Part shown: one piece after another, positions 1-11,734 of the stretch
Numbering within the stretch: the first letter of the stretch is position 1
How the letters are laid out: every line of letters starts with the position of its first letter
NCBI GenBank assembly: GCA_027886175.1
Contig: JAJNNQ010000075.1
Span: 57,349,001-57,413,000 of the forward strand
Length of the DNA stretch: 64,000 nt
Source: Phylloscopus collybita
Taxonomy: Eukaryota > Chordata > Aves > Passeriformes > Phylloscopidae
Reading direction: 5' to 3'
The notes under the pieces: generated by a model
The model's input: only the letters and a program-made list of their open reading frames with translations
The model's database searches: none
Told to the model about the DNA's origin: nothing
Position numbers and translations under genes: made by a program

Positions 1-3000
1 GATTAAATACTTCGAAGACATCATCGATTAATTTTATTCAGATGTTTCGATCCTTGACTTTACACTTTTATAAAAATTATTGATTTAAATTCAACTAAGC
101 AATGCTAGGACAGAAGAAAGCAATCAACTATTTCAATTTGGGGTCATATTCTGCATGCTCTTATTCCATTTCAGGAGATTTGTTGAGAGCTTTTCATTAT
201 TCACCTAAGGACCACAGAGTCAGGTATCAGAAAGTCTATCCTGACAACACTTTAGGTAATCTTAAGAATGCTTGTCATATCTTGAAAATCTTACACAGTC
301 ATGACTCCAATGTTATGCCATTAACCTGCCTAGAGCTTTATTATTATGTTTTAATGTCACAAACTAGACATGAAGATCAGTTCTACTGTTAGTGACATAC
401 AGCAGCAAAGCACATTATATGGCTGCTGAGCTTCCCACAGCTACAAAGTGATTACTTCAAAAATGGCTTATGTCATTATCATAACATATTTATCCTTAAA
501 AAACTTGCTTTTCTGCTGCCTTATTTCATGTCAAGAAGAGGGTTACAAGTGCTGGCCCACAGTTAAATCCTTAACAGGTCTTCTCTGTATCCAAGACTCA
601 GGTAACGTTAAAAATGGACACAAGGCCCCCTCAGAACTCAGTCATTGGACATGATTTTTGGTGTCAAAAAGGAGCCCTAGAGCCAGCTATAGCCTTGGTA
701 TGGGAGGCTCAACATTAAAAAGAAAGATTATGGATAAATAAAAATTAGGCCTACAGAGTCACACGAGAGCTGTTGACTGGGTGAATGCATGATCTGAGAA
801 AAAGCAAAACTTCCACAGTCATAATCTGCATGTAGCTTTCTGAATCTCACATTGCCAACCAGCTTTAAGACCAGAATATTGTGACAGTTTATACTATTCT
901 GCTTTTATTTATTTTTCAACAAAGTCAAGATGAGGCTTTTCCTAGTGAAGCTCAGCTCTTGCTAGAGGATCAGAAAGAATCACATCAGCTCAAGGAGAGC
1001 TCAAGAGTTTCCACATTTTCCTAAAGTCCCGTGAGTAGAGGCTACTTCACTTTAAGAATGGAGCACTGAATACTCCTTAGCAGGACTTGTCCACTGGGGA
1101 CAAAACAGGGCTGGGGATTGAGTTTGAGGGTTGGACCACTGCCTGTTCACAGTCTTTAAATGTAAAGTCCTGTTCTGGCATCATTTTGGCCATGCCAGTA
1201 GGAACACTTCATATTCCTGTAACTCTGTGTAACCCCAGGGTACAACACTTGAATCCACGATTTTTTTATCAGGTGCTTTTAGATGCATCACTGTTTTTTA
1301 TCTTGTGCTTCATATTTAGTCAATGGTTTGCAATAATCTACATAAGACACAAAATTAATCAAAACTTCTTAGATATGATCATAAGGGATGAAAACACATA
1401 ATTCAAATTCTCCCTTTTAGCAAAAAAGGTACAATTTCACACTTATGCCCCTGCCTTTAATAAGTGGCTTTTTGCTAAATGCAGGGTAGAGCAAGCAGCT
1501 AGTGTTTAAATGCACATCTTATGCCACAGCTTTTGCAACAAAGTGTGTGTACATGAGGTCACAGTAAAATTTACAGAAATAAACTGGGAACAAGTCCAGA
1601 ATAGTCACTAACAATGTGTGTGTACATACAGAAAAATAATAGTAAAAAATCCAGAATATGCAAACCTTCCAGACTGGATTGGCATCTGGCTATAACAGAG
1701 AAGGGGGGATGGAGTGGTTATTTCTGGTATGCTGATGCACAGGTAAAGCCAATTCACATCTTCAGAACTTCTTCTGTGGCTACATTGTCAGGAAAAGTTG
1801 TTGCCAGCTCCAAATGAAATATATTGAATAATACATTGTCTAATAAAAGGATTTGGTTTCAATTCTCACAACTTCCATATTTAACTTCCAATTATCTTTC
1901 TTCAAGAAATCTTTAGTACCATGGAAAGGCCTACTTAATGCTTGCATGTCTTGTCATATTTTTCATGTAATTATCTTACACAAGTGCTGTCTTGAGATTT
2001 TACATCCAATGAAAAAGAAAAGTCATTGAGTTCCAGCTTGCAGTAGAACAGTTGCAGCAAAACTATACAATTAAGGTTTTAATTCTGATCAGCTTCTAAG
2101 TCTATGTAGCGACAGCTGAAGTTAAGTGAAAAAATCTGTTTCAATTTGCCACGCTGCATGGAAATGAGAAACAACTCAACACCTACTGCCATCTCTATGA
2201 GCTGTTACCCTACTAATAGTTTCAATAATCTTCATTCCTTCTGGTTATCCTGCTATTATTGATAAGAAAATCAGATTTATCTTCATTTGAACAGAGGGAT
2301 TTTTCACTGTTTTGGTGAAAATTTTTTGAACACAAAAATCACTGTGGAATATAAAAGGACTTTGAGCAGAGGTTTTTCATTTGATGATAACATGACAATT
2401 TTCTAACACCTGTGAAATATCATGAAAGAACTTAATGGTCTTTTGTGAGAACACGAGACCTTCAAGAGCAATAACCCATTATGTCCACAAACATGTAAAG
2501 CGGAAGATGTATTTTATATCTCTGTAAAGCAATTCTAGTCCATAACTATATTCATAAATAAGCACTTAATTATTAAAAGCAAAAGAGTGGCTAAAATTTC
2601 ACAGGTATTTCACTTACAGGATTGTTAAACCAATTCTCAAGTTATAGCGTGTATAGCATGACTATCCCACTCCCCAAATATTTTAATACAAATAAAAGCC
2701 TTTGCTCCTACAAAATCTCCTGTGCAAATTTCCTTTTGTAGCACACATGCCAAATGTTCTGCAGTCTGGCGAAGGCTACTGCTGTCACTGCTGTGATTGT
2801 TCTGGGCAGCTGTGAATTTTGTCAGGTTAGAATCATGAATATGCAAAATAAGGGTGAAATTTAGCCAATTTTTCTCAGTTCATTTTCTATGTTTTCTATA
2901 TGCCAAATAAGACTGAAAGGAAAAAAAAAAAAAAAAAAAAGGAACAAATTCTCATTGCATTTTGAAAGGCAGATGGGATTCATCAGAAGCTCCTTGGGGA

Positions 3001-3178
3001 GTTGTATCCACCTCCTCCAAGCCTCGCGTGTGACACTCCTCTTTAGCATAACAATTTTTATACAGACTCCATGATTTCTAGATTACTTAAAAGATTTCTT
3101 ATAGAAAGACATTCAGCCTGGACTTTAAAATTCCTAGGTGTCCCAAGAGTTTGTTATCATTACTACTGAAAAAGGAGG

Positions 3179-3210
<32 letters not shown>

Positions 3211-6120
3211 ATAATCTAAGAAACTTCACTTCCAACTGTTTGATTTGTTTCTGTCTTTGGTAGGATAGAAACCTCTGCAGTCAGAAATCCCTTTCTCTTT
3301 CAGAAATTCACAGTCTGTAATCATGGCAACTTTTGCCAGCTCCCTCACTTCACCCAAGTAATTTTGACATGATAAAAGGCTTGCATAGTTGAGCTACAAT
3401 GTGAAGGAAAAAAATATTGATATTAAAGTCAACAGTTTACAGCACGCTACAAGATGGAGTCTTCAGTAAGACCCCTAAAATCACTAGGAATTTTGTTTGA
3501 ATTTGCCCTAAGACCATGTGTGATAGTAAATAAATGAAGGAATGAATGCAAGCAGCCAGGAAAGGACCTAGTGATTCATATATGTATTTATACTCACATC
3601 ATACAGCTTTCAGTATGGTATCTACAGTCCTGGCATGCTGAACTCTCTGAGATATACAACAGGGAGATGGTGATGAGGGGATGGTTTTCTACATCATATC
3701 AAGAGTCCCTCTAATTTGGTACTTGGCATTCAACAGGATTCAGAAGCTGTTCAAGCATATTGAAATTTCAATAATAAATATAGAAATAAAATGCATATAG
3801 AGATGTTTCTGTCTTACTCTAAAATATTTATTTCCACCATTAGTCAGGATTATCCACAATTTCTGTAAATTTCTATCTGATTTCAAAGACATTGCTATCA
3901 GTATTTTTTTAAAATCCTTTAATATCAGTGTCTTATGACAAGGAGTTTCATAGAATATAAAAGATTTGGGGAAAAGTTGATACTTGCTAGATTTCTTTAT
4001 CATTAACTGTCATTCTATATGTTGTAAAAAAAAATATGGATAAATAATTTATTCTAATTGTAAAAAAGTTTTTGTTGACCTTCAGTAGCTCTTTTGCCTT
4101 TTTTTTTTTTTTAGTCTGCCACATTTTAAAATATTATTGCTCAGCTATCTTCCTATATCTCTGCTTATTTTTGTGGCATTTTCCAGACAGACATGACTAT
4201 TTCTGAATTTTTAGAAGACAGAAATAGACACGGGGAGATCAGAGCTGAAAATGTTGTGCAATGTCTATGGTTCATTAAGAGTTTTAGAATGACCAGCTGC
4301 AATCCAAACTGTTGATTAGGATGGATGGGAAGAAGAAAATACCCATGCCATAAAAAAATTGTGTTCAGCTGGATTTTACAAGATTGAATTTTCCAATAAA
4401 TTATAACAAGATTCCTATTGAGTTTACTCTTTTCCCTATACATTGCTCTAAACTTGTCAATGTGGAATTTCATCTTTGTCATAGAAGTTGGCTGGTAAAA
4501 TCTTTCCTTCTTAAATTGTTTGTAGGCATTTCCATCTCAAGGTATTTTAAATCACATTATTTCAACAGTGTATTTTGCATCTTTCAGCATATTAACTATA
4601 TATTTTTAAGTACTTAATTACTATAATAAAGATAAAAGTCCTTATAATATTGGACTTTCAAGAATCTTCTTACTGTGAGGAAGAACATCTCATGACCTGA
4701 GATATGGGACTAAGTTTCACAAAAATGGTGGGCCATTTTCTACACTATTTCACTTTAATGATAAAACAGCCTGTGTTTCTTGAAGATAAAAAAGGTTTGC
4801 TTCTTCCCAGTCTCAAGGAGTGTTAGATAATTTTATCAATATATGCAAAAAGACCCAGATCTAGCAACATAAGTATAAACAGAACAAAAAAATAATGCTA
4901 AGTTGTACATTTTGAACTCATACATTTATCTTCTTCAAAAAAATTCTCATTTAAAACCAATTATTAAACTATGATGGAATTTAAATATTTACCATATGTC
5001 TGCTTAAATTTCAGACATACAGACGAGCAAAATTTTTATTTTAAGAGTTTGTTTGGCTACATTATATATAATCACCTCTACTGACTTCAGTGAAGTTATC
5101 TAGCACCAAAGTGAAATGCAGTCATTTTAATATGACTTTTGACTTTCTAAAAGTACATGGTGTGTGTGGGTCTAGAACAGCCAATTCAATTTAAAATCAG
5201 CTATGTATGTTTGGAAATAAATCTTGGTACTACCTGCATCTTCCGTAAGATAATTAATTCCTCGCTCCATCATTAACTAATTAATAATTCTCAAAATGAA
5301 TCATAGATAGAGGACCACCACTGTTTTATTCTACATGTATTCACAAATCATGAAAGAAACTCTTTGCTTCCAGGGACTTACTATACAAGTACCTGATTCA
5401 TCTTTTCTGAGCTCTGACAGGATCTAATCTCTACTACTTTCCACAGGTTCATTATTACAACAATCTCTCCAACATCCATTGTACTAAGACTAATGAGAAG
5501 AAACCAGATAATTTGTTTGTAATATACCTTTAGTCTTTCTTACATCAATTCTGTGCCTGTAATTGTATACTCTATAAAAACTAAGCTTTAGAACTGTTTT
5601 TTGCTAATGTTTATTCTTTTCTAGTTTCATTTTGTAGGTTGGGGTTTTTTTTCATTTTCATTTCTTGTGAACAACTGGATGGAAAATAATTTTAACACTC
5701 ACTCTTATGCACGCTTGCTTTATGACTTCTTTTACTGTACTTTGCCTAGCTAAGATTGTCATCTCTGGTTATGGTAAGTTTAAAGTGCCTGTAAGAAAGT
5801 CAAAAACAATTTTGCTTCCCATGTTCACTTTTACTACTCATTTTAAAATATCCTTTCTTCTGTCACAGTACAGCATTTTAAGTTCTATTCATTTTCTAAA
5901 TATCCTGAAAGAAGTGGTACTGCTTATTACTGAGTCGTGCATACTTACCACCTTAACCAATTTATGAGTTAGTTATATCAAGATAGAAATCAAGAGGTTC
6001 TTTAAATCTTTTGTCTTGAAAAGATTTACTACCATGACTTTACCTACTCTTCACATATAATAAAACCTATTCTTTTTAATATAGTTGATGGTAAAATATA
6101 GAGATTCTTCTTTCAGTCAC
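1..6120 (-). other. NETO1: NETO1 intron 3 (3' part outside the window)
   Basis: AT-rich intronic DNA downstream of coding exon 3 on the minus strand. I looked for the next NETO1 exon (remainder of CUB1) and saw none, so the intron is at least 6.1 kb. It contains adenine runs at about 2922-2940 and 3180-3203 and a T run near 4100-4112. No coding potential or clear mobile element was recognised; the short open frames here show no family motifs. Confidence 0.75.
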
Positions 6121-6258
6121 CTTCTATAATGTAGACACACTCTCTGTCCGGAGGATACTTGTTGGGGTAATTTGGAGAAGTGAAGATGCCTCCTTCTGCA
6201 TATTTTGTCCAAGTTCCACACTGCACTGGTCTCTGTCCTTCGGAAGTAGTTTGCTTTT
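6121..6258 (-). CDS. NETO1: NETO1 coding exon 3: linker and start of CUB domain 1 (138 nt)
   Basis: After the acceptor TTTCACAG the exon encodes a short hydrophilic linker ([12 protein letters not shown]) and then the first strands of the first CUB domain, including [19 protein letters not shown] and the [11 protein letters not shown] motif. Cysteines at protein positions 41 and 68 correspond to the first conserved CUB disulfide, and the [10 protein letters not shown] signature is typical of CUB domains. Differences from remembered mammalian NETO1 are conservative (for example Tyr for His, Asn for Ser, Val for Ile). The exon ends with one base (G) of the next codon, matching the Glu-Ala junction known in NETO1. 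The donor reads GTGACT, weaker than the other two. The rest of CUB1 is not in the window, so the gene is incomplete here. Confidence 0.95.
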
Positions 6259-7760
6259 CTGTGAAATGATGAGATTAAGCATGTTATCATTAGCTCACAA
6301 ATTATTATGTCCACGTGACACCTAGAACTCTTTAACAGGATAAATACAACAGCCCCTTTTCTGTCAGTAGTTCTCTGTTGAAAATGAGTATGATTATTGA
6401 TCTAGGGAGGAAAAAAATGGTTTTTTAACAGATACAAACATAATTCTTACTCCAAATATTTTTTTTCAAAGCAGAAGAGAGGTTTGGATGTCTAGGGGAA
6501 AATAAATTTGTATTGCTTTTAAAATAACAACCTTCTAGGGAAAGCACATGCTTGAGAATTGGAAGGCATGAATTTCCTACTCGTACATCTCAAAAAACTC
6601 AAGCATGTGCTCTATCAACAGGCTTCATGCCATAATACAGGAATATATCAGTCACAAAATCAAGGAAATAACTCAGAGAATTATGATGGTATATAGAAGT
6701 TGTTTTAAATCTGCTGCATAGTTAGTCTATGCTCACCGGACAGAGGTAGACAGGGGAATTCCTGGAATCTGGTTCACAGATTATTTTTATCTCACTGTTT
6801 GCTGTAAAATTAATAAATAGCTCTGAGGCCAGGAATCACAGCCCAGAACTTTCCTTCTAAGTGAATCATCAGAGAGCAGTCAGACCTTTTTGTCTGCTTT
6901 CTTCCTAGCCTTGAATCTCTTGCATTTCTTTCTGCTCTCTGGCAGAGAGACTGGAGTCAAAAGTTTGGGCCAGTTCAAGCTGAAGAAGATCAGGGATCCA
7001 TTCCTAAGCATCTTGCTTTGACAAGTAGGCTAAAATGAGATAGATTCTTCAGAAGGAAATATATCTAGGCTGCTATTAAAAGGAAGGATAGTGGGTTCTA
7101 GACTGGTGTTGCTCTGAATGAGGTATCTAATAATCAAAGAACTGTCCCACGTAACTTAAGCCCCCAGTGCATAGAGTAAAGGTGTTTCAGGCTCCCTCTC
7201 AAAATCAATAGAGAAAAACAAGCACCTTCTAATGATGATATTAACTGTCTGAGATCTGACTTATACTATGCAAGCATTTCTTTTTCACCATGGTCTATAT
7301 CCAGGAAGAGAATAACATGGAGCCTAATTTCCTACAATGAATTCCAGCCTGCAGGGACTGTGCATTCAGACACACTGCTTACAGCAGCATTCTCTGCTAG
7401 GCTGTCCTCACACTGAGCATCCAAAGCTTTCAATAATCTTCTTCTATACTCCCCCTGCACAAATGCCCCTGTGATACCAAATTTCAGGTTTTAAAAAAGA
7501 TCTTCAGCGCAGGCAAGTGCCCAAACTGGACTTTCCAATTTCAAAGTGGGAGTATTTTTGTTAAGAGTCAGACAGAGCCTGATGAGAACCCCTAGCTTTT
7601 TTGTGTGTATACAGGCATGTGAATACTCCAATCAAACAGACAAATGGCAGACAGCAGAAGTAAATGAGCTACTAAAAATTTCAAAAACTAAACTAAAAAC
7701 TCAAATCCATATTTTGGTCTCTAATAAATTGTCTGACAAAAATGTCTGGAGTTTACATAC
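6259..7760 (-). other. NETO1: NETO1 intron 2
   Basis: A 1.5-kb intron between coding exons 3 and 2, defined by the donor GTATGT at 7760 and the acceptor CAG at 6261-6259. It contains a 14-bp perfect inverted repeat (6543-6556 and 6598-6611). Nothing else was recognised in it. Confidence 0.85.
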
Positions 7761-7814
7761 CTGTTCCTTTTTTGGTTGCCCCAGACAAATGTAGGATGAT
7801 TAGACTTGCTACAA
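7761..7814 (-). CDS. NETO1: NETO1 coding exon 2: hydrophobic core of signal peptide (54 nt)
   Basis: This small exon is flanked by a pyrimidine-rich acceptor (TCTCTTTCAG at 7824-7815) and a consensus donor GTATGT (7760-7755). In phase with exon 1 it encodes VASLIILHLSGATKKGT, which to my memory is identical to mammalian NETO1. Residues 10-21 form the hydrophobic core of a signal peptide that sends the protein to the secretory pathway; cleavage is probably near SGA (inference). The exon begins with TT, completing the Ile codon, and ends with G, which joins exon 3 to make Glu 28. The exact match in both sequence and phase makes this assignment firm. Confidence 0.93.
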
Positions 7815-10800
7815 CTGAAAGAGAAATATGCATTAAATATCACAGAGTGATTGTTTCTGCAATCAAATAACTTGTACTCACACATCTCACAAGAACACAA
7901 ATGAAATAGCATTACTGTAAAGAAAATGTTTAATGTTTACTTTCATCTTTTAATTGCACACATTGTATAAACAAGTTTCTCCATGGCCTGTTCTTGTAAG
8001 TACTTATCTTTGCAAATGTATGCAAATAAAGAGATCTTTTGGGTTTGAAACAAAATCCACAGGCACTGATGTTCTCATCCTATTTTTACCTTTTTCTTTA
8101 ATATTAGAGAAAAACATTTTTACCAATACTTATTTATGTAATAATAGTTTGTGTCAGTAATAGAAAAGTGGCTTTTAACGGAGGGGAAACTAAATTTCAG
8201 TGCCACTGTATACACTAATGTCTCTTACTATGGCATAATAAAATTGGAAAATGAGTACTGGGAGTAGGAAGGAAGTGAGGGGTTGGGTTCTTCACATCCA
8301 TCAAAGCATTTGCAAATCTCTAGTGATGCAAATTATTGTGTATGCTTAACAATCTCATTAATCTAGTTTGACTTGTCGAGAGGGTGTTGCTTTTTTGCTG
8401 CAGTGAATCTGCAGCCCATTTTACAAACAGGTATCTACTGTCTCCAACCATGATAGGATAACCATTCCTCTTGGGAACAAATGCAACCTTGCTGAAATGG
8501 ACTTTGACCTGGAGATAATTACTGGGTTTCTGGGAATTCCCAAATATAAGAGTCTGACTAGAAAAGGCTAAGAGGCAAACCCTTAGTACAGTCATCGTGA
8601 GACTAATTTGGAAGACCAAAGTGACTAGCTAGCTACCTGATGAAATCACACACTGATTTTCCTGTCATCATTCATATCTTTGGGTATCAGAGAAAGTGGA
8701 ATAGCAGGAGCAGAAGAGAGCAGATCCATCAGTTCTTGGAGTGCTTAGGGCTTTGCCCCGGCTAGTCTGGCATTCGGCCCAAACACAGCGCCCGGGCTGC
8801 ACTGACCTTAAAGCGGAAATGAAGTCGTGTGCTTATTCAGAGCATTTTGGGTCAGTCAGCTACCATTTTGTTGATGACTATGACAAGGAACTGATCAATT
8901 AATAAAAGTAATTGAAGGGCATACTTTCTTCTTATTTTCCCCAAGAGACACCAAAATCCACCATGGGCTCGTAACAATGATCCTTTCCAGGATGGGGCTT
9001 TGAACATTTTCACCTTTTTTATCACAATTTGTGCAAAATTTTCACCCCAAAGGAAGCCACTCTCCCTATTTCCAGTACTCTGATGGCATTGAAATCCCTA
9101 TTTCTATGTCTTTGACCTTTCCCATGTGACAGAGGGTTTGAGGCATGGATGACAGCTGCCCTATTAAGCAGGGTAAGATTGGAATTCTGGGAAAATGAAG
9201 GCTTGGCAGCAAATGCACAATCTCTTGGTCAGACTCACAGCCCCTACAGACGGATGTTGGCAACACTGATCGTTAAAACTCTCGTGTGTCATGGGCTTTC
9301 AGTGAGAACACTACACCTTCTGCTCAGAGATGAATGCTACCTAGCCATTCATGCTCTTACTCTCCTCAGGGATGAATTCTGGAAGTACATGTTAGCTGGG
9401 ACTCTGCCTGCCAACTGTGTCAAAATCCAAAGTAGGAATCACCCCTTTACTGAGTTGCTCGTTTACTTTAGCTGTGTATCATGCAGTGATCATAATGCAT
9501 CTGTGCCTGTAATCTTTCTTCAGCAGCCTACACCTTATTTCTCAATAGTCTAAAGTGGATTGGTGCTCAAATATGGAATCAGCTGCCAGCGTTCCTTCTG
9601 CCCACAAATTTGTGAAGAGGACGCATGATAACCAAACAAACTCCGTATGGGAAGTGTTTCTTTTAGGCAATTAATAACATAGCTGATTCTTACAGATTCA
9701 TTTTAAACATCTGTATCTATTAGGTCTCCTCTCATTTTCTATATGGAAAAAAGTGGAGTTCAGAGAAGTAAAGAGTTGGTCCAAGTCACAGATATACTAT
9801 TACCAAGATGACAAAAAAACCCCACAGATCTTTTCAGTTCCAGCTGTAACTGTTAGAAAAGAGGTTTCCAAATCACGTAACTGTTTTCCCAAAGCATAGA
9901 GCTATACTTACATGTCATTATATCAGTATTTGTCATTACTAAGCAGTCAAAATAATCTTGATAATAAAGTCTAATAGACAAGCAGAGACTAAGAAACTAA
10001 GTGTTTTGGGGGTTTTGGTTTTATTCTGGATATATAATATTTAATATTTGGATAAATGAAATGAAACACTTCTCCCATATTAAAAGAAAAAAAAAAAAGA
10101 GAAATACTTGTTTTAGTGTTATTAACGCAGCACTAAAATATGCACATTGCCAGAAAGTAATTAAAATTGTGATCTTCCTGAGAAAAGCCAACACAATATA
10201 TTTCATTTAAGCAGACAAAGCAGACCATTTTATTCTATGATCCTTCACCTTTTTCTTTCTTAAGCCAAAGAAAAAGAACAGGGCTTTTCAGAGATGAAAA
10301 AAAAAGACCCCAGAGAGACCAACCACGGAATCTTCACTCATTGAAAACTGTCATTTGGGAAGCACTGGCATTTACCAGTGCTTGGGAAGCATAGTGACAA
10401 CATTGTGATTATCTCAGTTTGGAAATTATTCTAAAGTTTCCACAAAATTTCTTGTTGCATTCTCAGTGTCTTCCTCCTCCCCGTTTCCCTCCTAATCACG
10501 GGTGTAATTATAATCCTGCTTTCTAGTGCCACTCTGATTACGCACCTTTCCATCTTTTTTTGGATCTGTATTTTTTTTCATTACAAGCTGTACATTAAGT
10601 GATTTATCTTTTGGCCAGCTTTTAGGAGGCTGTGATTTGGCACAGACGTGGCTTAGACTGGCGAAGAGTTGTTGGACAAGCAATACCTGGCCATAGCGCT
10701 ATTGTACAGGTGTGGGCGCACAGAGAAGTGCTGGAAGGAACTCAAGCCCCTTCAGAACAGTGGACCCTCTGCAAAACAGAGGCAGAAGAGGGGGTCCAAC

Positions 10801-11351
10801 CGCACAGCTTGAGGCCCCTAAGGTCTTGGAAGAGTAGGTGACATATTTCGGTGCCTCCTTGCTAACGCTGGTGGATTTCAGCCGAAGGCACCGCCCCCGC
10901 CCCGCACCTCTCCGGGATCCGTGCCCGGTGTGGCCGCCCCCGCCCCCGCCGCGGCTCCCGGAGCTGCCCCGCGCCCCCTCAGCCTGGGCTGCCGGTTCGA
11001 GCCACGGCCGGGCCCCAGGGCAGCGCCGCGGACGGCGGGGGCAGTTCGCCTGCGCTCTCTCCCGGCGCGGCAGAAGCCGCCAGACGCGTCGCGCCCAGGT
11101 GAAAGCCTCCAGCCCCGGGAGCGTGCCCCGCCGCCCGCCCCACGGCGCTGGCAGACACCGGCTGCCCTCCGCTGCACCGCAGCCTGCTGGGGAAGAGGAT
11201 GCGGTGTGTGCGTGCGGGGAGCTCGCCCCCGCGCCGCGGGAGCCCGGGCGTCCCGTCACGCCAGGTGTGGAGGCAGCGGAGGGCAGGAGCCCGTGCGCGG
11301 CGGCGGAGCTCGGCCGGGGGTGCGGGTGGGAAGGGGGAGGTAGATACTCAC
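7815..11351 (-). other. NETO1: NETO1 intron 1
   Basis: A 3.5-kb intron whose 5' (right-hand) end lies in the CpG island, with donor GTGAGT at 11351 and acceptor CAG at 7817-7815. It has a small cluster of CpG dinucleotides and homeodomain-type sites around 8740-8940, which is unusual for the otherwise AT-rich intron, and a short perfect hairpin at 10360-10383. The plus-strand 134-codon open frame at 9149-9553 has no recognisable motif and is taken as chance. Confidence 0.85.
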
Positions 11352-11379
11352 TGTGAAAGAAGCTGCGCCCATGGGTCAT
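11352..11379 (-). CDS. NETO1: NETO1 coding exon 1: initiator ATG and start of signal peptide (28 nt)
   Basis: NETO1 is a single-pass brain membrane protein with two CUB domains and an LDL-receptor class A module; it is an auxiliary subunit of kainate receptors and associates with NMDA receptors at synapses. Read on the minus strand, the ATG at 11379-11377 starts MTHGRSFFH followed by one base (A) and a strong donor GTGAGT at 11351-11346. The remembered mammalian NETO1 start is MIHGRSVLHI, so residues and splice phase agree. The base at -3 is G and at +4 is A, an acceptable start context. The exon lies in a CpG island, as expected next to the promoter. The split codon (A|TT) is completed by exon 2 as isoleucine. 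Upstream 5' UTR limits cannot be fixed from sequence alone. Confidence 0.92.
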
Positions 11380-11437
11380 GTCTGTTCCTTACACAAGGGG
11401 CTTCGGTCTCCACTAATTCCATTTAGATACGGGAGGA
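11380..11437 (-). other. NETO1: Proximal NETO1 5' UTR
   Basis: The 58 bases before the start codon are probably transcribed leader. They contain an upstream ATG at 11422 that is out of frame with the NETO1 start (43 bases upstream) and has no stop before it. The ATG has T at -3 and G at +4, so its context is mediocre. The first AG after the long pyrimidine tract ends at 11438, so the exon could begin at 11437 if an upstream leader exon exists; otherwise the leader continues into the island. Confidence 0.5.
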
Positions 11438-11455
11438 CTTCCAGTGGCGGGGAGA

Positions 11456-11527
11456 GGATGGAAGTAGAAAAAGAAAAAGACAAAAAAAAAAAAAAAAAAA
11501 AAAAAAAGGAAAAAGAAAAAAAAAAAT
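11456..11527 (+). repeat. Purine tract with 26-base A run
   Basis: Nearly pure A with a few G, including an uninterrupted A run at about 11482-11507. On the NETO1 sense strand it is a long T/C tract about 75-150 bases before the ATG, either a U-rich stretch in the leader or a polypyrimidine tract ahead of a 3' splice site. Confidence 0.8.
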
Positions 11528-11660
11528 CCCGAAGCCCACACACAGCAGAGCGGAGCAGCCCTTCCTCTCCCGCGCTCTCCCTCACCGCCTTCGAATGATC
11601 ACCGCCGGCTCAATCCCATCACACCCGAGCGATCACCAGCACCGCCACGAGCGGTGCATC

Positions 11661-11734
11661 GCGGCGGCGGCGGGCAAGGCGGCGGCGGCGGCGGCCCGCG
11701 CATCCAGGTGCCGGCGGGCGGCGGCGGCGGCGGA
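11661..11734. repeat. CGG/CCG trinucleotide tracts in the CpG island
   Basis: Two interrupted runs of CGG on the plus strand (11661-11696 and 11712-11734) separated by a short unique stretch. On the NETO1 sense strand these are CCG repeats roughly 280-355 bases upstream of the start codon. If translated in other frames they give Ala/Gly/Arg runs, but there is no sign that they are coding. Confidence 0.85.

Noticed and set aside
6117..6314. Minus-strand 65-codon frame over exon 3
   Set aside because: It is a shadow frame; the real coding phase is different and matches the NETO1 CUB domain.
7721..7912. Minus-strand 63-codon frame over exon 2
   Set aside because: Shadow of the NETO1 exon 2 phase, although part of it corresponds to the upstream overlapping frame reported as a finding.
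9149..9553. 134-codon plus-strand frame inside NETO1 intron 1
   Set aside because: No recognisable motif, no splice context, and plain codon use; treated as chance.
10699..11379. 226-codon minus-strand open frame in the CpG island that begins with the NETO1 ATG
   Set aside because: Only the first 28 bases are exon; a strong GTGAGT donor follows and the next exons match NETO1. The rest is Pro/Arg/Ser-rich GC-driven read-through of intron 1.
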